Of a stretch of 64,000 nucleotides of DNA, positions 1 to 9,295 are shown one piece after another. Numbering within the stretch: the first letter of the stretch is position 1; each line of letters opens with the position of its first letter. The stretch is from Paenibacillus chitinolyticus NBRC 15660 (GTDB lineage Bacteria; Bacillota; Bacilli; Paenibacillales; NBRC-103111), in NCBI RefSeq assembly GCF_000739915.1, contig NZ_BBJT01000009.1, positions 177,303 through 241,302 on the forward strand, given 5' to 3'. The translations under genes were made by a program, and so were the position numbers. The notes beneath the pieces were generated by a model. That model did no database searches, was not told where the DNA came from, and saw only the letters and a program-made list of their open reading frames with translations.

Positions 1-17
1 TGGATGTGAGCCCCTAT

Positions 18-902
18 ATGATACGAAGTATGACCGGATTCGGACATGCCTCGCTTTCTTCGCAAGGCTACCGGGTGTCGATTGATATCAAAACCGTGAA
101 TCACCGCTATTGCGACATCTCTGTGCGTATGCCCAAAGAATGGATGGCCTACGAAGACACCATCAAGAAAACGGTACTCCGCTTCATTAAACGAGGGCGT
201 GCCGATTGCTTTGTGACGATTGAGCGGGACTCCGCTTCTAATAAATCGGTAACAGTCGACTGGGCGCTCGTGGACGGATACATGCAGGCTGCCGAGCAGC
301 TTCGCCAGAAGCATGGCTTAACCGGGGAGCTGCATTTGTCGGATCTCCTCAAACTGCCGGATTTGCTTGCCATTTCCGAGCAGCGCGAGGGGAACGACGA
401 TGCGCTCGCCGATCTTTTGGTTGCCTGCGCGGAAGGAGCGCTGGCCGAGCTGAACGGCATGAGGGAGAAAGAAGGCTCCCACTTGTCGGAAGATTTGACC
501 GTCCGGCTGACGATGATTGAAGATCTTAACGTCGAAATGAAACGTTACGCCCCTGAAGTCGTCCGGGAATATGCCGTGAAGCTGCGCCAGCGGATTCAAG
601 AGCTGCTGACGGATCAAGTTCCGGCGGATGAACAGCGGCTCGCAGCCGAGATAGCCTTGTTTGCGGACCGCTCCAATGTGGACGAAGAGATGACCCGGCT
701 GCACAGCCACATCAGCCAATTTAGGCAGCTGCTCGGTTCCCGGGAACCTGTCGGTCGCAAGCTCGATTTTCTCATTCAAGAAATGAACCGCGAAGCAAAT
801 ACCATCGGCTCCAAAGCGGGACACATCGAAGTGTCAGGCAGGGTCATTGAGCTGAAAGCCGAATTGGAGAAAATGAGAGAACAAATACAGAATATCGAGT
901 GA
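18..902 (+). CDS. yloC: YicC/YloC family endoribonuclease-like protein
   Basis: The protein of about 294 residues opens with the family signature MIRSMTGFG and ends with the typical C-terminal block ([17 protein letters not shown]). YicC/YloC proteins are endoribonucleases linked to RNA turnover and stationary-phase physiology. The frame is open from a GTG at 6, but the family always starts at the MIRSMTGFG methionine, so ATG 18 is chosen; the upstream sequence is too short to judge the ribosome binding site. It heads the yloC-remA-gmk-rpoZ run, the order seen in Bacillus subtilis. Family assignment is firm; the precise substrate is not visible. Confidence 0.93.
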   Translation: MIRSMTGFGHASLSSQGYRVSIDIKTVNHRYCDISVRMPKEWMAYEDTIKKTVLRFIKRGRADCFVTIERDSASNKSVTVDWALVDGYMQAAEQLRQKHGLTGELHLSDLLKLPDLLAISEQREGNDDALADLLVACAEGALAELNGMREKEGSHLSEDLTVRLTMIEDLNVEMKRYAPEVVREYAVKLRQRIQELLTDQVPADEQRLAAEIALFADRSNVDEEMTRLHSHISQFRQLLGSREPVGRKLDFLIQEMNREANTIGSKAGHIEVSGRVIELKAELEKMREQIQNIE

Positions 903-933
903 ACCGCTGACGGTGTCACGAGGAGGAAACTCA

Positions 934-1194
934 ATGGCCATCAAATTGATCAACATCGGGTTCGGTAATATTGTTTCGGCAAACCGTATCATTTCGATCG
1001 TAAGCCCCGAATCCGCTCCGATTAAAAGGATCATTCAGGAGGCGCGCGACCGCCATATGCTGATTGACGCGACTTACGGGAGAAGAACCCGCGCCGTCAT
1101 CATTACGGACAGCGACCATGTGATCCTATCTGCGGTTCAACCGGAGACCGTTGCTCACCGACTTTCTAACAAGGACGATGATCATGACGAGTAA
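934..1194 (+). CDS. remA: RemA (YlzA) DNA-binding regulator of extracellular matrix genes
   Basis: An 86-residue protein beginning [12 protein letters not shown], close in length and sequence to B. subtilis RemA (YlzA). RemA binds DNA and activates matrix and osmoprotection genes. A strong AGGAGGAAA site at 921-929 selects ATG 934 over the in-frame GTG at 913. The conserved core ([20 protein letters not shown]) is present and the C-terminus is acidic. It lies between yloC and gmk as in Bacillus, and its stop overlaps the gmk start region, which suggests co-transcription and translational coupling. Confidence 0.93.
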   Translation: MAIKLINIGFGNIVSANRIISIVSPESAPIKRIIQEARDRHMLIDATYGRRTRAVIITDSDHVILSAVQPETVAHRLSNKDDDHDE

Positions 1195-1816
1195 TACAAA
1201 TACACTGGAACGGGATAGAGGAATTCTGATCGTGCTTTCGGGCCCTTCGGGCGTCGGCAAAGGAACCGTGTGTTCCGCGCTTCGCAAGATATCGCCGGAG
1301 CTGGTCTATTCTGTTTCCACCACAACCCGCAAGCCTAGAGAAGGCGAAGTGGAGGGTGTCAATTATTTTTTCAAATCGAAAGACCAGTTCGAACAATTAA
1401 TCGCTTCCGACGAGATGCTGGAATATGCCGAGTACGTGGGCAATTATTACGGTACTCCTCGCCGCTTTGTGGAAGAAACGCTCGCCTCCGGCAAGGACGT
1501 TATCCTGGAAATCGAAGTGCAGGGCGCTTTGAAGGTCAAGGAGAAGTTTCCTGAGGCGACTTTTATCTTCCTGATTCCGCCTTCTCTGGCCGAGCTGGAG
1601 AACCGTATCGTGACTCGCGGTACGGAAACGAACGACATTATCCGCAGCCGCATGTCCGTGGCTGTCGACGAGATTCGTTTGATGCGGCATTACGATTATG
1701 GTATCGTCAATGACGAGGTACACAAAGCTTGCAGCAAAATCCAGGCCATTCTTATGGCTGAACATTGTAAGTGCGACCGGATTTTACCCAGATTGGAACA
1801 ATGGATCGGAGAGTGA
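1184..1816 (+). CDS. gmk: guanylate kinase
   Basis: Guanylate kinase converts GMP and ATP to GDP and ADP in the cytosol. The P-loop GPSGVGKGT lies near the N-terminus and the GMP-binding signature ([19 protein letters not shown]) follows at about residues 45-62. The protein is about 210 residues, normal for the family. In-frame ATGs occur at 1178 and 1184; the AAGGA at 1171-1175 is better spaced for 1184. The start overlaps the remA stop and the stop is directly followed by rpoZ, so this is one transcription unit. Confidence 0.96.
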   Translation: MTSNTNTLERDRGILIVLSGPSGVGKGTVCSALRKISPELVYSVSTTTRKPREGEVEGVNYFFKSKDQFEQLIASDEMLEYAEYVGNYYGTPRRFVEETLASGKDVILEIEVQGALKVKEKFPEATFIFLIPPSLAELENRIVTRGTETNDIIRSRMSVAVDEIRLMRHYDYGIVNDEVHKACSKIQAILMAEHCKCDRILPRLEQWIGE

Positions 1817-1825
1817 ATGACAAGT

Positions 1826-2041
1826 ATGCTGTATCCTTCAATTGATAAACTGCTCGACAAAGTGGATAGCAAATATTCGCTCGTAGTTGCCGCCGCTAAG
1901 CGCGCAAGATCTCTTAGAGACGGTACGAACACCCACCTGCAGGATATTAAATCCCACAAGCAGGTTGGAGTGGCCCTGGAAGAATTGTACGGGGATCTTG
2001 TGAAGTACGAGAAGATCGAAACCAAAGAAGACGCCGAATAG
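1826..2041 (+). CDS. rpoZ: DNA-directed RNA polymerase omega subunit
   Basis: A 71-residue protein starting [20 protein letters not shown], the usual Firmicute omega subunit N-terminus. Omega helps RNA polymerase assembly and beta-prime folding. ATG 1817 is also in frame and lies only three bases after a GGAGAG motif; ATG 1826 is preferred because homologues begin at MLYPSID. It follows gmk without a gap. Two hairpins lie between it and coaBC. Confidence 0.94.
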   Translation: MLYPSIDKLLDKVDSKYSLVVAAAKRARSLRDGTNTHLQDIKSHKQVGVALEELYGDLVKYEKIETKEDAE

Positions 2042-2069
2042 GAGCCCAAGCGGTCCGTTCGGCCCAAAG

Positions 2070-2094
2070 CGGCAGTCCCTGTGACTGCCGTTCT
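2070..2094 (+). terminator. hairpin after rpoZ, weak terminator
   Basis: CGGCAGTC (2070-2077) pairs with GACTGCCG (2083-2090) around a five-base loop, followed only by TTCT. The stem is strong but the T-tract is poor, so termination may be partial. Confidence 0.5.
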
Positions 2095-2157
2095 ATGTAT
2101 ACAACCGTATGCTGCGATCCTGAAATAAGAACGGATGCAAGTATGCCGGATATCAGG

Positions 2158-2184
2158 ACAACCCATTGCGGTTGTTATTTTTTT
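2158..2184 (+). terminator. terminator-like hairpin immediately before the coaBC ribosome binding site
   Basis: ACAACC (2158-2163) pairs with GGTTGT (2170-2175) and is followed by TA and seven Ts (2178-2184). The coaBC ribosome binding site GGGAGGG starts at 2191. No promoter was recognised between this element and the gene, so it could act as an attenuator. Confidence 0.5.
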
Positions 2185-2205
2185 CTTGCCGGGAGGGAAC
2201 TGCCG

Positions 2206-3483
2206 ATGTTATCAGGTAAAACAATCGTAGTCGGCGTATGCGGGGGTATAGCCGCTTATAAGGCGGCTGCGCTTTGCAGCAAGTTGAGTCAGGCAGGGGC
2301 GGACGTGCGGGTGATTATGACGGAGTCCGCGGTCCAGTTTATTACGCCGCTCACTTTCCAGTCGCTGACCCGTAAGCCGGTAGCTGTCGATACGTTCGAC
2401 GAGAAGGAAGCGGCCGTCATTTCCCATATCGACTTGGCCGACCGTGCGGATTTGGTTGTGGTCGCTCCGGCGACGGCTAACATGATCGGGAAAATGGCCC
2501 ACGGGCTGGCGGACGACATGCTCAGCACGACGCTTCTCGCTACAACAGCCCCGGTCATGGTGGCTCCTGCCATGAACGTGCACATGTACACGCACCCGGC
2601 GGTCGCGGACAACATGAGAGTGCTGCAGGAGAGGGGCGTCCTGTTTGTGGAGCCCGGAACCGGCCAACTGGCATGCGGTTATGTCGGACAAGGGCGCCTC
2701 GCCGAACCCGAAGAGATTTTTGCGCGGATCGCCGCGTATTTTCAGCCGGATACACCGCTTCAAGGCCGGAACGTGCTGGTGACGGCCGGAGGGACGGTCG
2801 AGCGTATCGATCCCGTGCGTTACATTACAAACGATTCCTCGGGCAAAATGGGCTACGCTATTGCAGAAGCTGCCAAGCGGCTCGGGGCGAACGTTACGCT
2901 CGTCAGCGGGCCTTCCGCTCTTCCCGTGCCCGCAGGGGTCGAAAGAATATCCGTCACATCCGCTCTGGATATGTACGATAAGGTTATGGCCCGTTTTGAG
3001 AAGACGGATCTCGTTTTCAAAGCGGCTGCGGTCGCCGATTACCGTCCTGCGGAACAACGCGAGCAGAAAATGAAAAAATCCGGGGAAACCCTTACGATCG
3101 AGCTTGTTAAAAATCCCGACATCCTGCAAGCTCTCGGAGAAGCCAAAACCCGTCAGTTCGTGGTCGGCTTTGCGGCGGAAACCGAACGGGTGGATGAGTA
3201 TGCGCAGGGTAAGCTTTTGCGTAAAAAATGCGATCTGCTTGTCGCCAACGATGTCTCCATGCAAGGAGCGGGCTTTGGAACGGATACCAATGTGGTGCGT
3301 ATCTTCGATGCCGGCGGACTTGTGGAAGCGCCGCCCATGATGACCAAGGCGGCCATAGCCGAACATATCGTCCGGCTGGCGGCCAGCCGTCAGCAGATGC
3401 GTCAACAGGGGGCGGAGACTCCGGAACCGGACGCTGAGGAACCGGGGGCAGACAAAGGGGAAACGCCATGTTCGCCAAAGTGA
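2206..3483 (+). CDS. coaBC: bifunctional phosphopantothenoylcysteine decarboxylase / phosphopantothenate-cysteine ligase
   Basis: The protein of 425 residues carries out two steps of coenzyme A synthesis: ligation of cysteine to 4-phosphopantothenate and decarboxylation to 4-phosphopantetheine. The flavin-dependent decarboxylase half (about residues 1-185) shows PAMNVHMY and the substrate-clamp cysteine in LACGYVGQGR. The ligase half shows NDSSGKMGYA and a lysine-rich KMKKSG. ATG 2206 follows GGGAGGG at 2191-2197; the longer reading from 2095 lacks support. An acidic, proline-rich tail follows the ligase domain. The end overlaps priA by 16 bases. Confidence 0.96.
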   Translation: MLSGKTIVVGVCGGIAAYKAAALCSKLSQAGADVRVIMTESAVQFITPLTFQSLTRKPVAVDTFDEKEAAVISHIDLADRADLVVVAPATANMIGKMAHGLADDMLSTTLLATTAPVMVAPAMNVHMYTHPAVADNMRVLQERGVLFVEPGTGQLACGYVGQGRLAEPEEIFARIAAYFQPDTPLQGRNVLVTAGGTVERIDPVRYITNDSSGKMGYAIAEAAKRLGANVTLVSGPSALPVPAGVERISVTSALDMYDKVMARFEKTDLVFKAAAVADYRPAEQREQKMKKSGETLTIELVKNPDILQALGEAKTRQFVVGFAAETERVDEYAQGKLLRKKCDLLVANDVSMQGAGFGTDTNVVRIFDAGGLVEAPPMMTKAAIAEHIVRLAASRQQMRQQGAETPEPDAEEPGADKGETPCSPK

Positions 3484-6044
3484 TAGTCGATGTCCCCGCC
3501 AAGCAGACGAACCGGGCATTCGATTATTCGGTGCCCCCTTCTCTGCAGGGCTGGGTTGAAGTAGGAAGCCGTGTCGGCGTTCCTTTCGGTCCCCGTGTGC
3601 TGCAGGGGTTTGTGGTGGAACTTCACGAAACGACAACGGTCGACCCCAAAAGATTGAAAGCGATCCGTCATGTGTTGGACGCCGCTCCTCCTTTGACGGA
3701 AGAACTGGTACAACTGGGGCATTGGATGAGCAGCACGTATTTGTGCCACGAAGTAACCGCTCTGCAAGCCATGCTTCCCGGGGCGCTGAAAGCCAAGTAT
3801 GAACGCTTCGTACAAGCCTCGGAAGCGGGAAGTGCGGGCCGAACGGAGCTTCTGCTTTTGCTGCCGGCTCAGGAGAACATTTTGAATTATTTACGCTCAA
3901 AAGGAAAGGCGAAGATGGAAGATCTTCTGGATGCCTTTCCGGAAGACGGCGGGCTGATCCGTCAAATGCTGGACGAGGGTCAGCTTGTCGAAACCCAGGG
4001 GATGAAGGACAGGCTCGCGACGAAGAAAGCTCTGACGGTATTTCCACCCGGGGCTCACGAAGCCTCGGAAGCCGCGACGGAAACTCATGATGCAGGGACG
4101 TCCGGCAATGCTCCGGGATTGGGCGGTTCCGCCGACTTGCTAGCCATCGCAGAAGAACTTCCTGCCCGCTCCCATAAGCAGAAAGAGGTTCTGCGCTACT
4201 TGCACGAGAACCCCCGGCCGATCCGCCTGACGGAACTAATGGACAAGCTCCAGGTCGGTGCCGGTACGGTAAAAGGGCTGGCGGACAAAGGCTGGATCGG
4301 CCTGCGTGAAGTGGAAGTGATGCGGGACCCGTACGCGAACCGCCATTTCGAAGAAACGAAGCCGCTGCCGCTGACGCCGGAACAGCAGTCCGTTTATGAC
4401 GACATCGCCGCCACGCTGGACAGCCGCAGCCACCAGGTTTATCTGCTCCAGGGCGTGACGGGCAGCGGGAAGACGGAAGTGTACCTGCAGGCCATCAGCC
4501 GCTGTCTGGAGCAGGGGCGGGAAGCGATCGTGCTCGTGCCGGAGATTTCACTGACTCCCCAGATGGTGGAGCGGTTTAAAGGCCGCTTCGGAGACGAGGT
4601 CGCCGTGATGCACAGCCGGCTTTCGCTGGGAGAGCGCTACGACGAATGGCGCAAAATTATGAGACGCCAGGTCCGGGTTGTCATCGGGGCCCGTTCGGCC
4701 GTGTTCGTCCCGTTCCGGCAATTGGGTCTGATTATCATTGATGAGGAGCATGAATCTTCTTACAAACAGGAAGAGAGTCCGAAGTATCACGCACGGGATA
4801 TCGCCGCCTGGAGAGCCCGTTACAACGGAGCGGCCGTGGTACTGGGATCGGCGACTCCTTCGCTTGAAAGCATTCAGAAAACGAAGGCGGCCCCCGGCGG
4901 CAAGCCGGAATACAAGCTGCTCAAAATGAAGTCTCGGGTCGCGGGACGCCCTCTTCCGCCCGTGCATATCGTCGATATGCGGGAGGAACTGCGCAGCGGG
5001 AACCGGTCCATGTTCAGCCGGCTTCTTCACCGCGGGCTGGAGGAACGGCTCCTGAAGGGAGAACAGACGGTTCTCCTGCTAAACCGCCGGGGCTACGCCA
5101 CATTCGTCATGTGCAGGACGTGCGGCTATGTAGCCGGCTGTCCGCATTGCGACATCTCGCTGACGTATCACCAGGTGTCGCGGACGCTGCGCTGCCATTA
5201 CTGCGGCTATGCCGAAAGGCAGATGGAGCTGTGTCCCGATTGCGGGTCGGAGCATATCCGGCACTTCGGAACCGGAACCCAGCGGGTCGAGGAAGAGCTC
5301 GTGAAGCTCTTTCCCGGCATCCGCGTCATCCGGATGGATGTGGACACTACGACCGAGAAAGGCTCTCACGAAAAGTGGCTGACGATGTTCCGCAACAAAC
5401 AGGCGGACGTCCTGCTTGGGACCCAGATGGTCGCCAAGGGCCTGGACTTCCCGGATGTCACTCTTGTCGGGGTTATTGCGGCAGACACGGTGCTGAATCT
5501 GCCCGACTTCCGTTCCGCCGAACGCACCTTCCAACTGCTTACGCAGGTGGCGGGCCGGGCCGGGCGCCATCAGCTGCCGGGCGAAGTGTTCGTCCAGACG
5601 TATACGCCGGAACACTACAGCGTCATTACGGCGAGCCGCCACGATTACGAAGGTTTCGTGGAGGAGGAGCTTCCGCACCGTCGTAAACTCGGCTATCCGC
5701 CGTACTGCCGGCTTATTCTCATCACCTTGACCCACGAGCAGGTGCCGCTCCTGGTCCGGACAGCGGAAGCGGTGGCCCAGCGTCTTCGGGAGCTCGGGGC
5801 CGCCGAACAGGAGAACGTTTTTGCGTCCGGTACGGGGGAGGACTTTTTTATGAATGTGCTGGGTCCGGTAGCTTCGCCTATTCCGAGGATCAAGGATAGA
5901 TATCGGTTCCAATGCGTGGTAAAATATCGTGGGGAGGCGTCCGCTTCCCGTATTGTGGCCAAGGTTCTGGATGAATTTGCCGAGAGGACGACGAAAGATA
6001 AGCTGACGATCAGCGTGGACGTCGATCCTCAAATGCTCATGTAG
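3468..6044 (+). CDS. priA: primosomal replication restart helicase PriA
   Basis: PriA is the 3'-5' helicase that reloads the replisome at collapsed forks. Walker A GVTGSGKT is at residues 329-336 and Walker B DEEH at 425-428. A zinc-binding cysteine cluster (CRTCG, CPHC, CHYCG, CPDCG) spans about 549-590. The protein is 858 residues, longer than the roughly 805 of B. subtilis. A low-complexity Ala/Glu/Thr/Gly-rich insertion at about residues 195-225 lies between the N-terminal DNA-binding region and the helicase core. The ATG lies inside the coaBC end, so translation is probably coupled. Confidence 0.96.
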   Translation: MFAKVIVDVPAKQTNRAFDYSVPPSLQGWVEVGSRVGVPFGPRVLQGFVVELHETTTVDPKRLKAIRHVLDAAPPLTEELVQLGHWMSSTYLCHEVTALQAMLPGALKAKYERFVQASEAGSAGRTELLLLLPAQENILNYLRSKGKAKMEDLLDAFPEDGGLIRQMLDEGQLVETQGMKDRLATKKALTVFPPGAHEASEAATETHDAGTSGNAPGLGGSADLLAIAEELPARSHKQKEVLRYLHENPRPIRLTELMDKLQVGAGTVKGLADKGWIGLREVEVMRDPYANRHFEETKPLPLTPEQQSVYDDIAATLDSRSHQVYLLQGVTGSGKTEVYLQAISRCLEQGREAIVLVPEISLTPQMVERFKGRFGDEVAVMHSRLSLGERYDEWRKIMRRQVRVVIGARSAVFVPFRQLGLIIIDEEHESSYKQEESPKYHARDIAAWRARYNGAAVVLGSATPSLESIQKTKAAPGGKPEYKLLKMKSRVAGRPLPPVHIVDMREELRSGNRSMFSRLLHRGLEERLLKGEQTVLLLNRRGYATFVMCRTCGYVAGCPHCDISLTYHQVSRTLRCHYCGYAERQMELCPDCGSEHIRHFGTGTQRVEEELVKLFPGIRVIRMDVDTTTEKGSHEKWLTMFRNKQADVLLGTQMVAKGLDFPDVTLVGVIAADTVLNLPDFRSAERTFQLLTQVAGRAGRHQLPGEVFVQTYTPEHYSVITASRHDYEGFVEEELPHRRKLGYPPYCRLILITLTHEQVPLLVRTAEAVAQRLRELGAAEQENVFASGTGEDFFMNVLGPVASPIPRIKDRYRFQCVVKYRGEASASRIVAKVLDEFAERTTKDKLTISVDVDPQMLM

Positions 6045-6154
6045 TCCGCGTGTTCCGGAACGGAAAGCCCGGTGTAAGACGGAACCGGATGGATGTCCGT
6101 GCCGATATGCGTATATAAGCGGCGGGAAACTCATACGGATCTCTTAAACCCATT

Positions 6155-6174
6155 CAAGGGCTATAAGGCCCTTG
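6155..6174 (+). other. hairpin without T-tract in the priA-def gap
   Basis: CAAGGGC (6155-6161) and GCCCTTG (6168-6174) form a perfect 7-bp stem with a six-base loop. No T-run follows, so it is not called a terminator; an RNA-processing or stability role is possible. Confidence 0.35.
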
Positions 6175-6212
6175 CCCTCATAGAATGACTTTAAAGAAAG
6201 CAGGTGGATGGA

Positions 6213-6695
6213 ATGGCCATTCGCATGATTGTTAAAGAAGGAGACTCTGTGCTGCGGGAAACCGCCAAACAGGTAACGAAATTTAATTCCAACCTCCATA
6301 AGCTGCTCGACGATATGGCGGATACGATGTACGATGCGCCTGGCGTCGGTCTGGCCGCTCCGCAGGTGGGCATTCTCAAGCGTGTCATCGTGATGGACGT
6401 GGGAGACGAGAACGGACTGATCGAGATCGTTAATCCGGTCGTTGTCGAACAAAGCGGCGAGCAGATCGGACCGGAAGGCTGCCTGAGTATTCCGGGCCTC
6501 GAAGGAGAGGTTAAGCGTCCGTTCAAGGTAAAAGTGAAAGGCCAGGACCGCAACGGCGAAGAGTTCGAGCTTGAAGGCGAAGAACTGCTGGCCCGCTGCA
6601 TCATGCACGAAGTGGACCACTTGAACGGTGTCCTGTTCACGGATCTGGCGATCCGTCTGTACCGCCCTGAACTCGAAGAAAAAGAGGAACGCTGA
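6213..6695 (+). CDS. def: peptide deformylase
   Basis: Peptide deformylase removes the formyl group from nascent N-terminal methionine. All three family motifs are present: GVGLAAPQ (about residues 43-50), EGCLS (about 88-92) and HEVDH (about 132-136), which supply the metal-binding Cys and two His and the catalytic Glu. The 160-residue length is normal. ATG 6213 sits six bases after AGGTGG; the open frame from GTG 6204 only adds three residues. fmt follows after two bases, pairing formylation and deformylation in one operon. Confidence 0.97.
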   Translation: MAIRMIVKEGDSVLRETAKQVTKFNSNLHKLLDDMADTMYDAPGVGLAAPQVGILKRVIVMDVGDENGLIEIVNPVVVEQSGEQIGPEGCLSIPGLEGEVKRPFKVKVKGQDRNGEEFELEGEELLARCIMHEVDHLNGVLFTDLAIRLYRPELEEKEER

Positions 6696-6697
6696 CC

Positions 6698-7669
6698 GTG
6701 AAGCTGATTTTTATGGGAACTCCGGATTTCGCGGTTCCTTCCTTGAGGGCGCTTATCGAGGGCGGCTACGATGTGGCTGCCGTCATAACACAGCCGGATC
6801 GGCCGAAAGGGCGCAAGCGCGTGCTGACGCCGCCCCCCGTCAAAGTGGAGGCCGAGAAGCACGGCATCCCGGTGTTTCAGCCGGAGAAGCTGCGCACGTC
6901 CGACACGGTCGATGAAATCCGGAGAATTTCTCCGGACCTTATCGTGACGGCCGCATACGGCCAGATTTTGCCCAAGTCGGTACTCGATATTCCGCGCCTG
7001 GGCTGCATCAATATCCATGCCTCCCTTCTGCCGAAATACAGGGGGGGCGCTCCGATTCACCATGCGATTATACAGGGCGAGCAGGTGACGGGCGTTACCA
7101 TCATGTACATGGCGGTAGGGCTGGATACGGGAGATATGATCAGCAAGGTTGAAGTTCCGATCGGGGACGACGACACGACCGGCACGATGTTCGACAAACT
7201 TAGCCTGGCGGGTGCGGAGCTGCTTAAGCGTACGCTGCCCGAATTGATTGCGGGTACGGCCCGGGCTGTTCCGCAGGATGATTCCCAAGCGATATATTCG
7301 CCGAATATCAACCGCGAAGACGAGAAAATCGACTGGAACCGGTCTTCTAAGGATATCTGGAATCTGGTTCGCGGATTAAATCCTTTTCCGGGCGCTTATA
7401 CAACCTGGAACGGGGAAATCCTGAAAGTATGGGTGTCCAAAAAGCCCGAAGACCTCGCGCCAGGCGCGGATAGAACGTCTGAAGGCTCGACCGGCGCAGG
7501 GCTTAAGCCAGGCACGGTTATCGGAGCGGACGAAGACGGAATCGAAGTGGCTACAGGCGACGGAAGCCTGAAACTGCTGAATGTCCAGCCTGCCGGCAAG
7601 AAGGCCATGGAAGCGGCTCAGCTTGTACGGGGAAGCTCCATCGGGAAAGGCACCGTTTTGGGTGAATAG
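6698..7669 (+). CDS. fmt: methionyl-tRNA formyltransferase
   Basis: Fmt formylates initiator methionyl-tRNA using 10-formyltetrahydrofolate. The N-terminal catalytic domain has the Asn/His pair of INIHASLLPKYRGGAP and the catalytic Asp in GLDTGDM; the C-terminal OB-like domain starts near residue 205. Translation starts at GTG 6698, nine bases after AAAGAGGA. The C-terminal domain has a short Gly/Thr-rich insertion (residues about 252-268). A terminator follows the stop codon. Confidence 0.96.
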   Translation: MKLIFMGTPDFAVPSLRALIEGGYDVAAVITQPDRPKGRKRVLTPPPVKVEAEKHGIPVFQPEKLRTSDTVDEIRRISPDLIVTAAYGQILPKSVLDIPRLGCINIHASLLPKYRGGAPIHHAIIQGEQVTGVTIMYMAVGLDTGDMISKVEVPIGDDDTTGTMFDKLSLAGAELLKRTLPELIAGTARAVPQDDSQAIYSPNINREDEKIDWNRSSKDIWNLVRGLNPFPGAYTTWNGEILKVWVSKKPEDLAPGADRTSEGSTGAGLKPGTVIGADEDGIEVATGDGSLKLLNVQPAGKKAMEAAQLVRGSSIGKGTVLGE

Positions 7670-7689
7670 CAGACGCGTGGCACGTAATG

Positions 7690-7731
7690 CGCAGGAATTT
7701 TCGGTGAATGACCGACGGTTCCTGCGTTTTT
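7690..7731 (+). terminator. intrinsic terminator after fmt
   Basis: CGCAGGAA (7690-7697) pairs with TTCCTGCG (7719-7726), with an inner CGGT/ACCG helix, followed by five Ts. It should end the def-fmt transcript, so rsmB likely has its own promoter or relies on read-through. Confidence 0.75.
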
Positions 7732-7762
7732 CCGTAAACGATGCATAAGCCCCTGCCAAGCG

Positions 7763-9295
7763 ATGATTCTAAAGCAGGCGCCGCATACGTACGATTTTAA
7801 TAAGCAAAGGATGTGTGCAAGTCCCGTGAAAAAAAATGAGCCGGATAACCGGAAGGGACAAGCCGGGGGCGACAGCGGTCCGGCAAGCCGTTCTCGGACC
7901 GACCGGAGAAACAGCCAGGCCGCAAAGCCGAAACGAGAGCATGTAAAAAAATCGGCGCGCGACGCCGCGCTCAGCGTATTGACAGGCGTCGAGGAAGCGG
8001 GTTCCTACAGCAACCTCAAGCTGAATCAGATACTGCGCGAAGCGGATCTCCCGCGTCCGGATGCCGCTCTGGCTACGGAAATTGTGTACGGAACGATCCA
8101 GAGACGGAATACAATCGACTATTACTTGGCGAAACTGGTGACCAAGGGGCTCGGCAAGCTTCAGCCCTGGGTACGCAGTCTGCTCCGGATGAGCTTGTAT
8201 CAGCTCCTGTATCTGGAGCGTGTGCCCGACCACGCGGTTGTTAGCGAAGCCGTTAACATAGCGAAGCGCCGGGGCCATCAAGGAATCTCCGGCATGGTCA
8301 ACGGCGTGCTGCGCAGCGCCATCCGTCAGCGTGCGGAGCTAACGCTTCCGCAGGGGATGACGGACGCGGAGCGCATTTCGCTTGAGCATTCCCATCCCGA
8401 GTGGCTGGTCCGGCGCTGGATCAAGCAGTATGGGGCCGAAGCGTGCGAGCGCATCTGCAAGGCGAACAACGAGCCGCCGCACGTCAGCATCCGCGCGAAT
8501 GCGCGCCGCCAGCATCAAGACGCTCTGTTGGAGCAGCTTCGGCTGGGCGGATTTGACGCCGAGCCTTCGGCACTGTCGCCCGCCGGCATCGTCGTATCCT
8601 CGGGCGGAAACATGGCGCTGACGCCGGGCTTCGGCCAGGGCGACTACTCCATCCAGGACGAAAGTTCCATGCTCGTTGCCGAAGCGCTTCAGCCGGAGGC
8701 CGGCATGACCGTCCTGGACTGCTGCGCCGCTCCGGGCGGCAAAACGGCGCACATCGCCGAGAAGATGGACGACACCGGCACGGTGTGGGCCTGCGACCTG
8801 CATCCTCACAAAAAGCGGCTGATCGACGAACAGGCCCAAAGGCTGGGCCTGAAGTCGGTCCGCACCTTGGTGAAGGACGCCAGGGAGCTTGCCGGGGAAT
8901 TCGAGCCGGCCTCGTTTGACCGCATCCTGCTTGACGCTCCCTGTTCGGGCTTCGGCGTCATCCGCCGGAAGCCCGACCTGAAATGGGGCAAGCGGGAGGA
9001 GGACATCGCCGGGATCGCGGCCGTCCAGCAGAGCATCCTGGAGGCTGTTCACGGTCTGCTCAAACCCGGCGGGGTGCTTGTCTACAGCACGTGTACAATC
9101 GAGCGGACGGAGAACGAGGACGCGGTGGCTCGCTTCCTGGAGGCCCATCCGGAGTTTGTCTTTGATCCGATTCCGACAACAGGCTGGCCGGAATCCGCGC
9201 CTCTGGAGCAGGCGGCTTCGGGCATGATCTCGATTATGCCGGACCGGTACGGGACGGACGGCTTCTTTATCGCCCGGATACGGCGTTTGGCGTAA
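7763..9295 (+). CDS. rsmB: 16S rRNA (cytosine-967-C5)-methyltransferase RsmB
   Basis: RsmB methylates C967 of 16S rRNA. An N-terminal NusB-like domain (from about residue 65, starting near ARDAALSVL) precedes the SAM-dependent methyltransferase domain with LDCCAAPGGKTAH, DAPCSGFG and STCTIERTEN, which hold the two catalytic cysteines. The protein is 510 residues from ATG 7763, longer than the roughly 450 usual, because of a basic disordered N-terminal stretch. The start is uncertain: no good ribosome binding site precedes ATG 7763 or ATG 7811, and GTG 7826 is another option. Confidence 0.93.
   Translation: MILKQAPHTYDFNKQRMCASPVKKNEPDNRKGQAGGDSGPASRSRTDRRNSQAAKPKREHVKKSARDAALSVLTGVEEAGSYSNLKLNQILREADLPRPDAALATEIVYGTIQRRNTIDYYLAKLVTKGLGKLQPWVRSLLRMSLYQLLYLERVPDHAVVSEAVNIAKRRGHQGISGMVNGVLRSAIRQRAELTLPQGMTDAERISLEHSHPEWLVRRWIKQYGAEACERICKANNEPPHVSIRANARRQHQDALLEQLRLGGFDAEPSALSPAGIVVSSGGNMALTPGFGQGDYSIQDESSMLVAEALQPEAGMTVLDCCAAPGGKTAHIAEKMDDTGTVWACDLHPHKKRLIDEQAQRLGLKSVRTLVKDARELAGEFEPASFDRILLDAPCSGFGVIRRKPDLKWGKREEDIAGIAAVQQSILEAVHGLLKPGGVLVYSTCTIERTENEDAVARFLEAHPEFVFDPIPTTGWPESAPLEQAASGMISIMPDRYGTDGFFIARIRRLA

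Noticed and set aside
2212..4047. 611-codon reverse-strand open frame opposite coaBC and priA
   Set aside because: Shadow frame, no motif, overlaps two well-identified genes.
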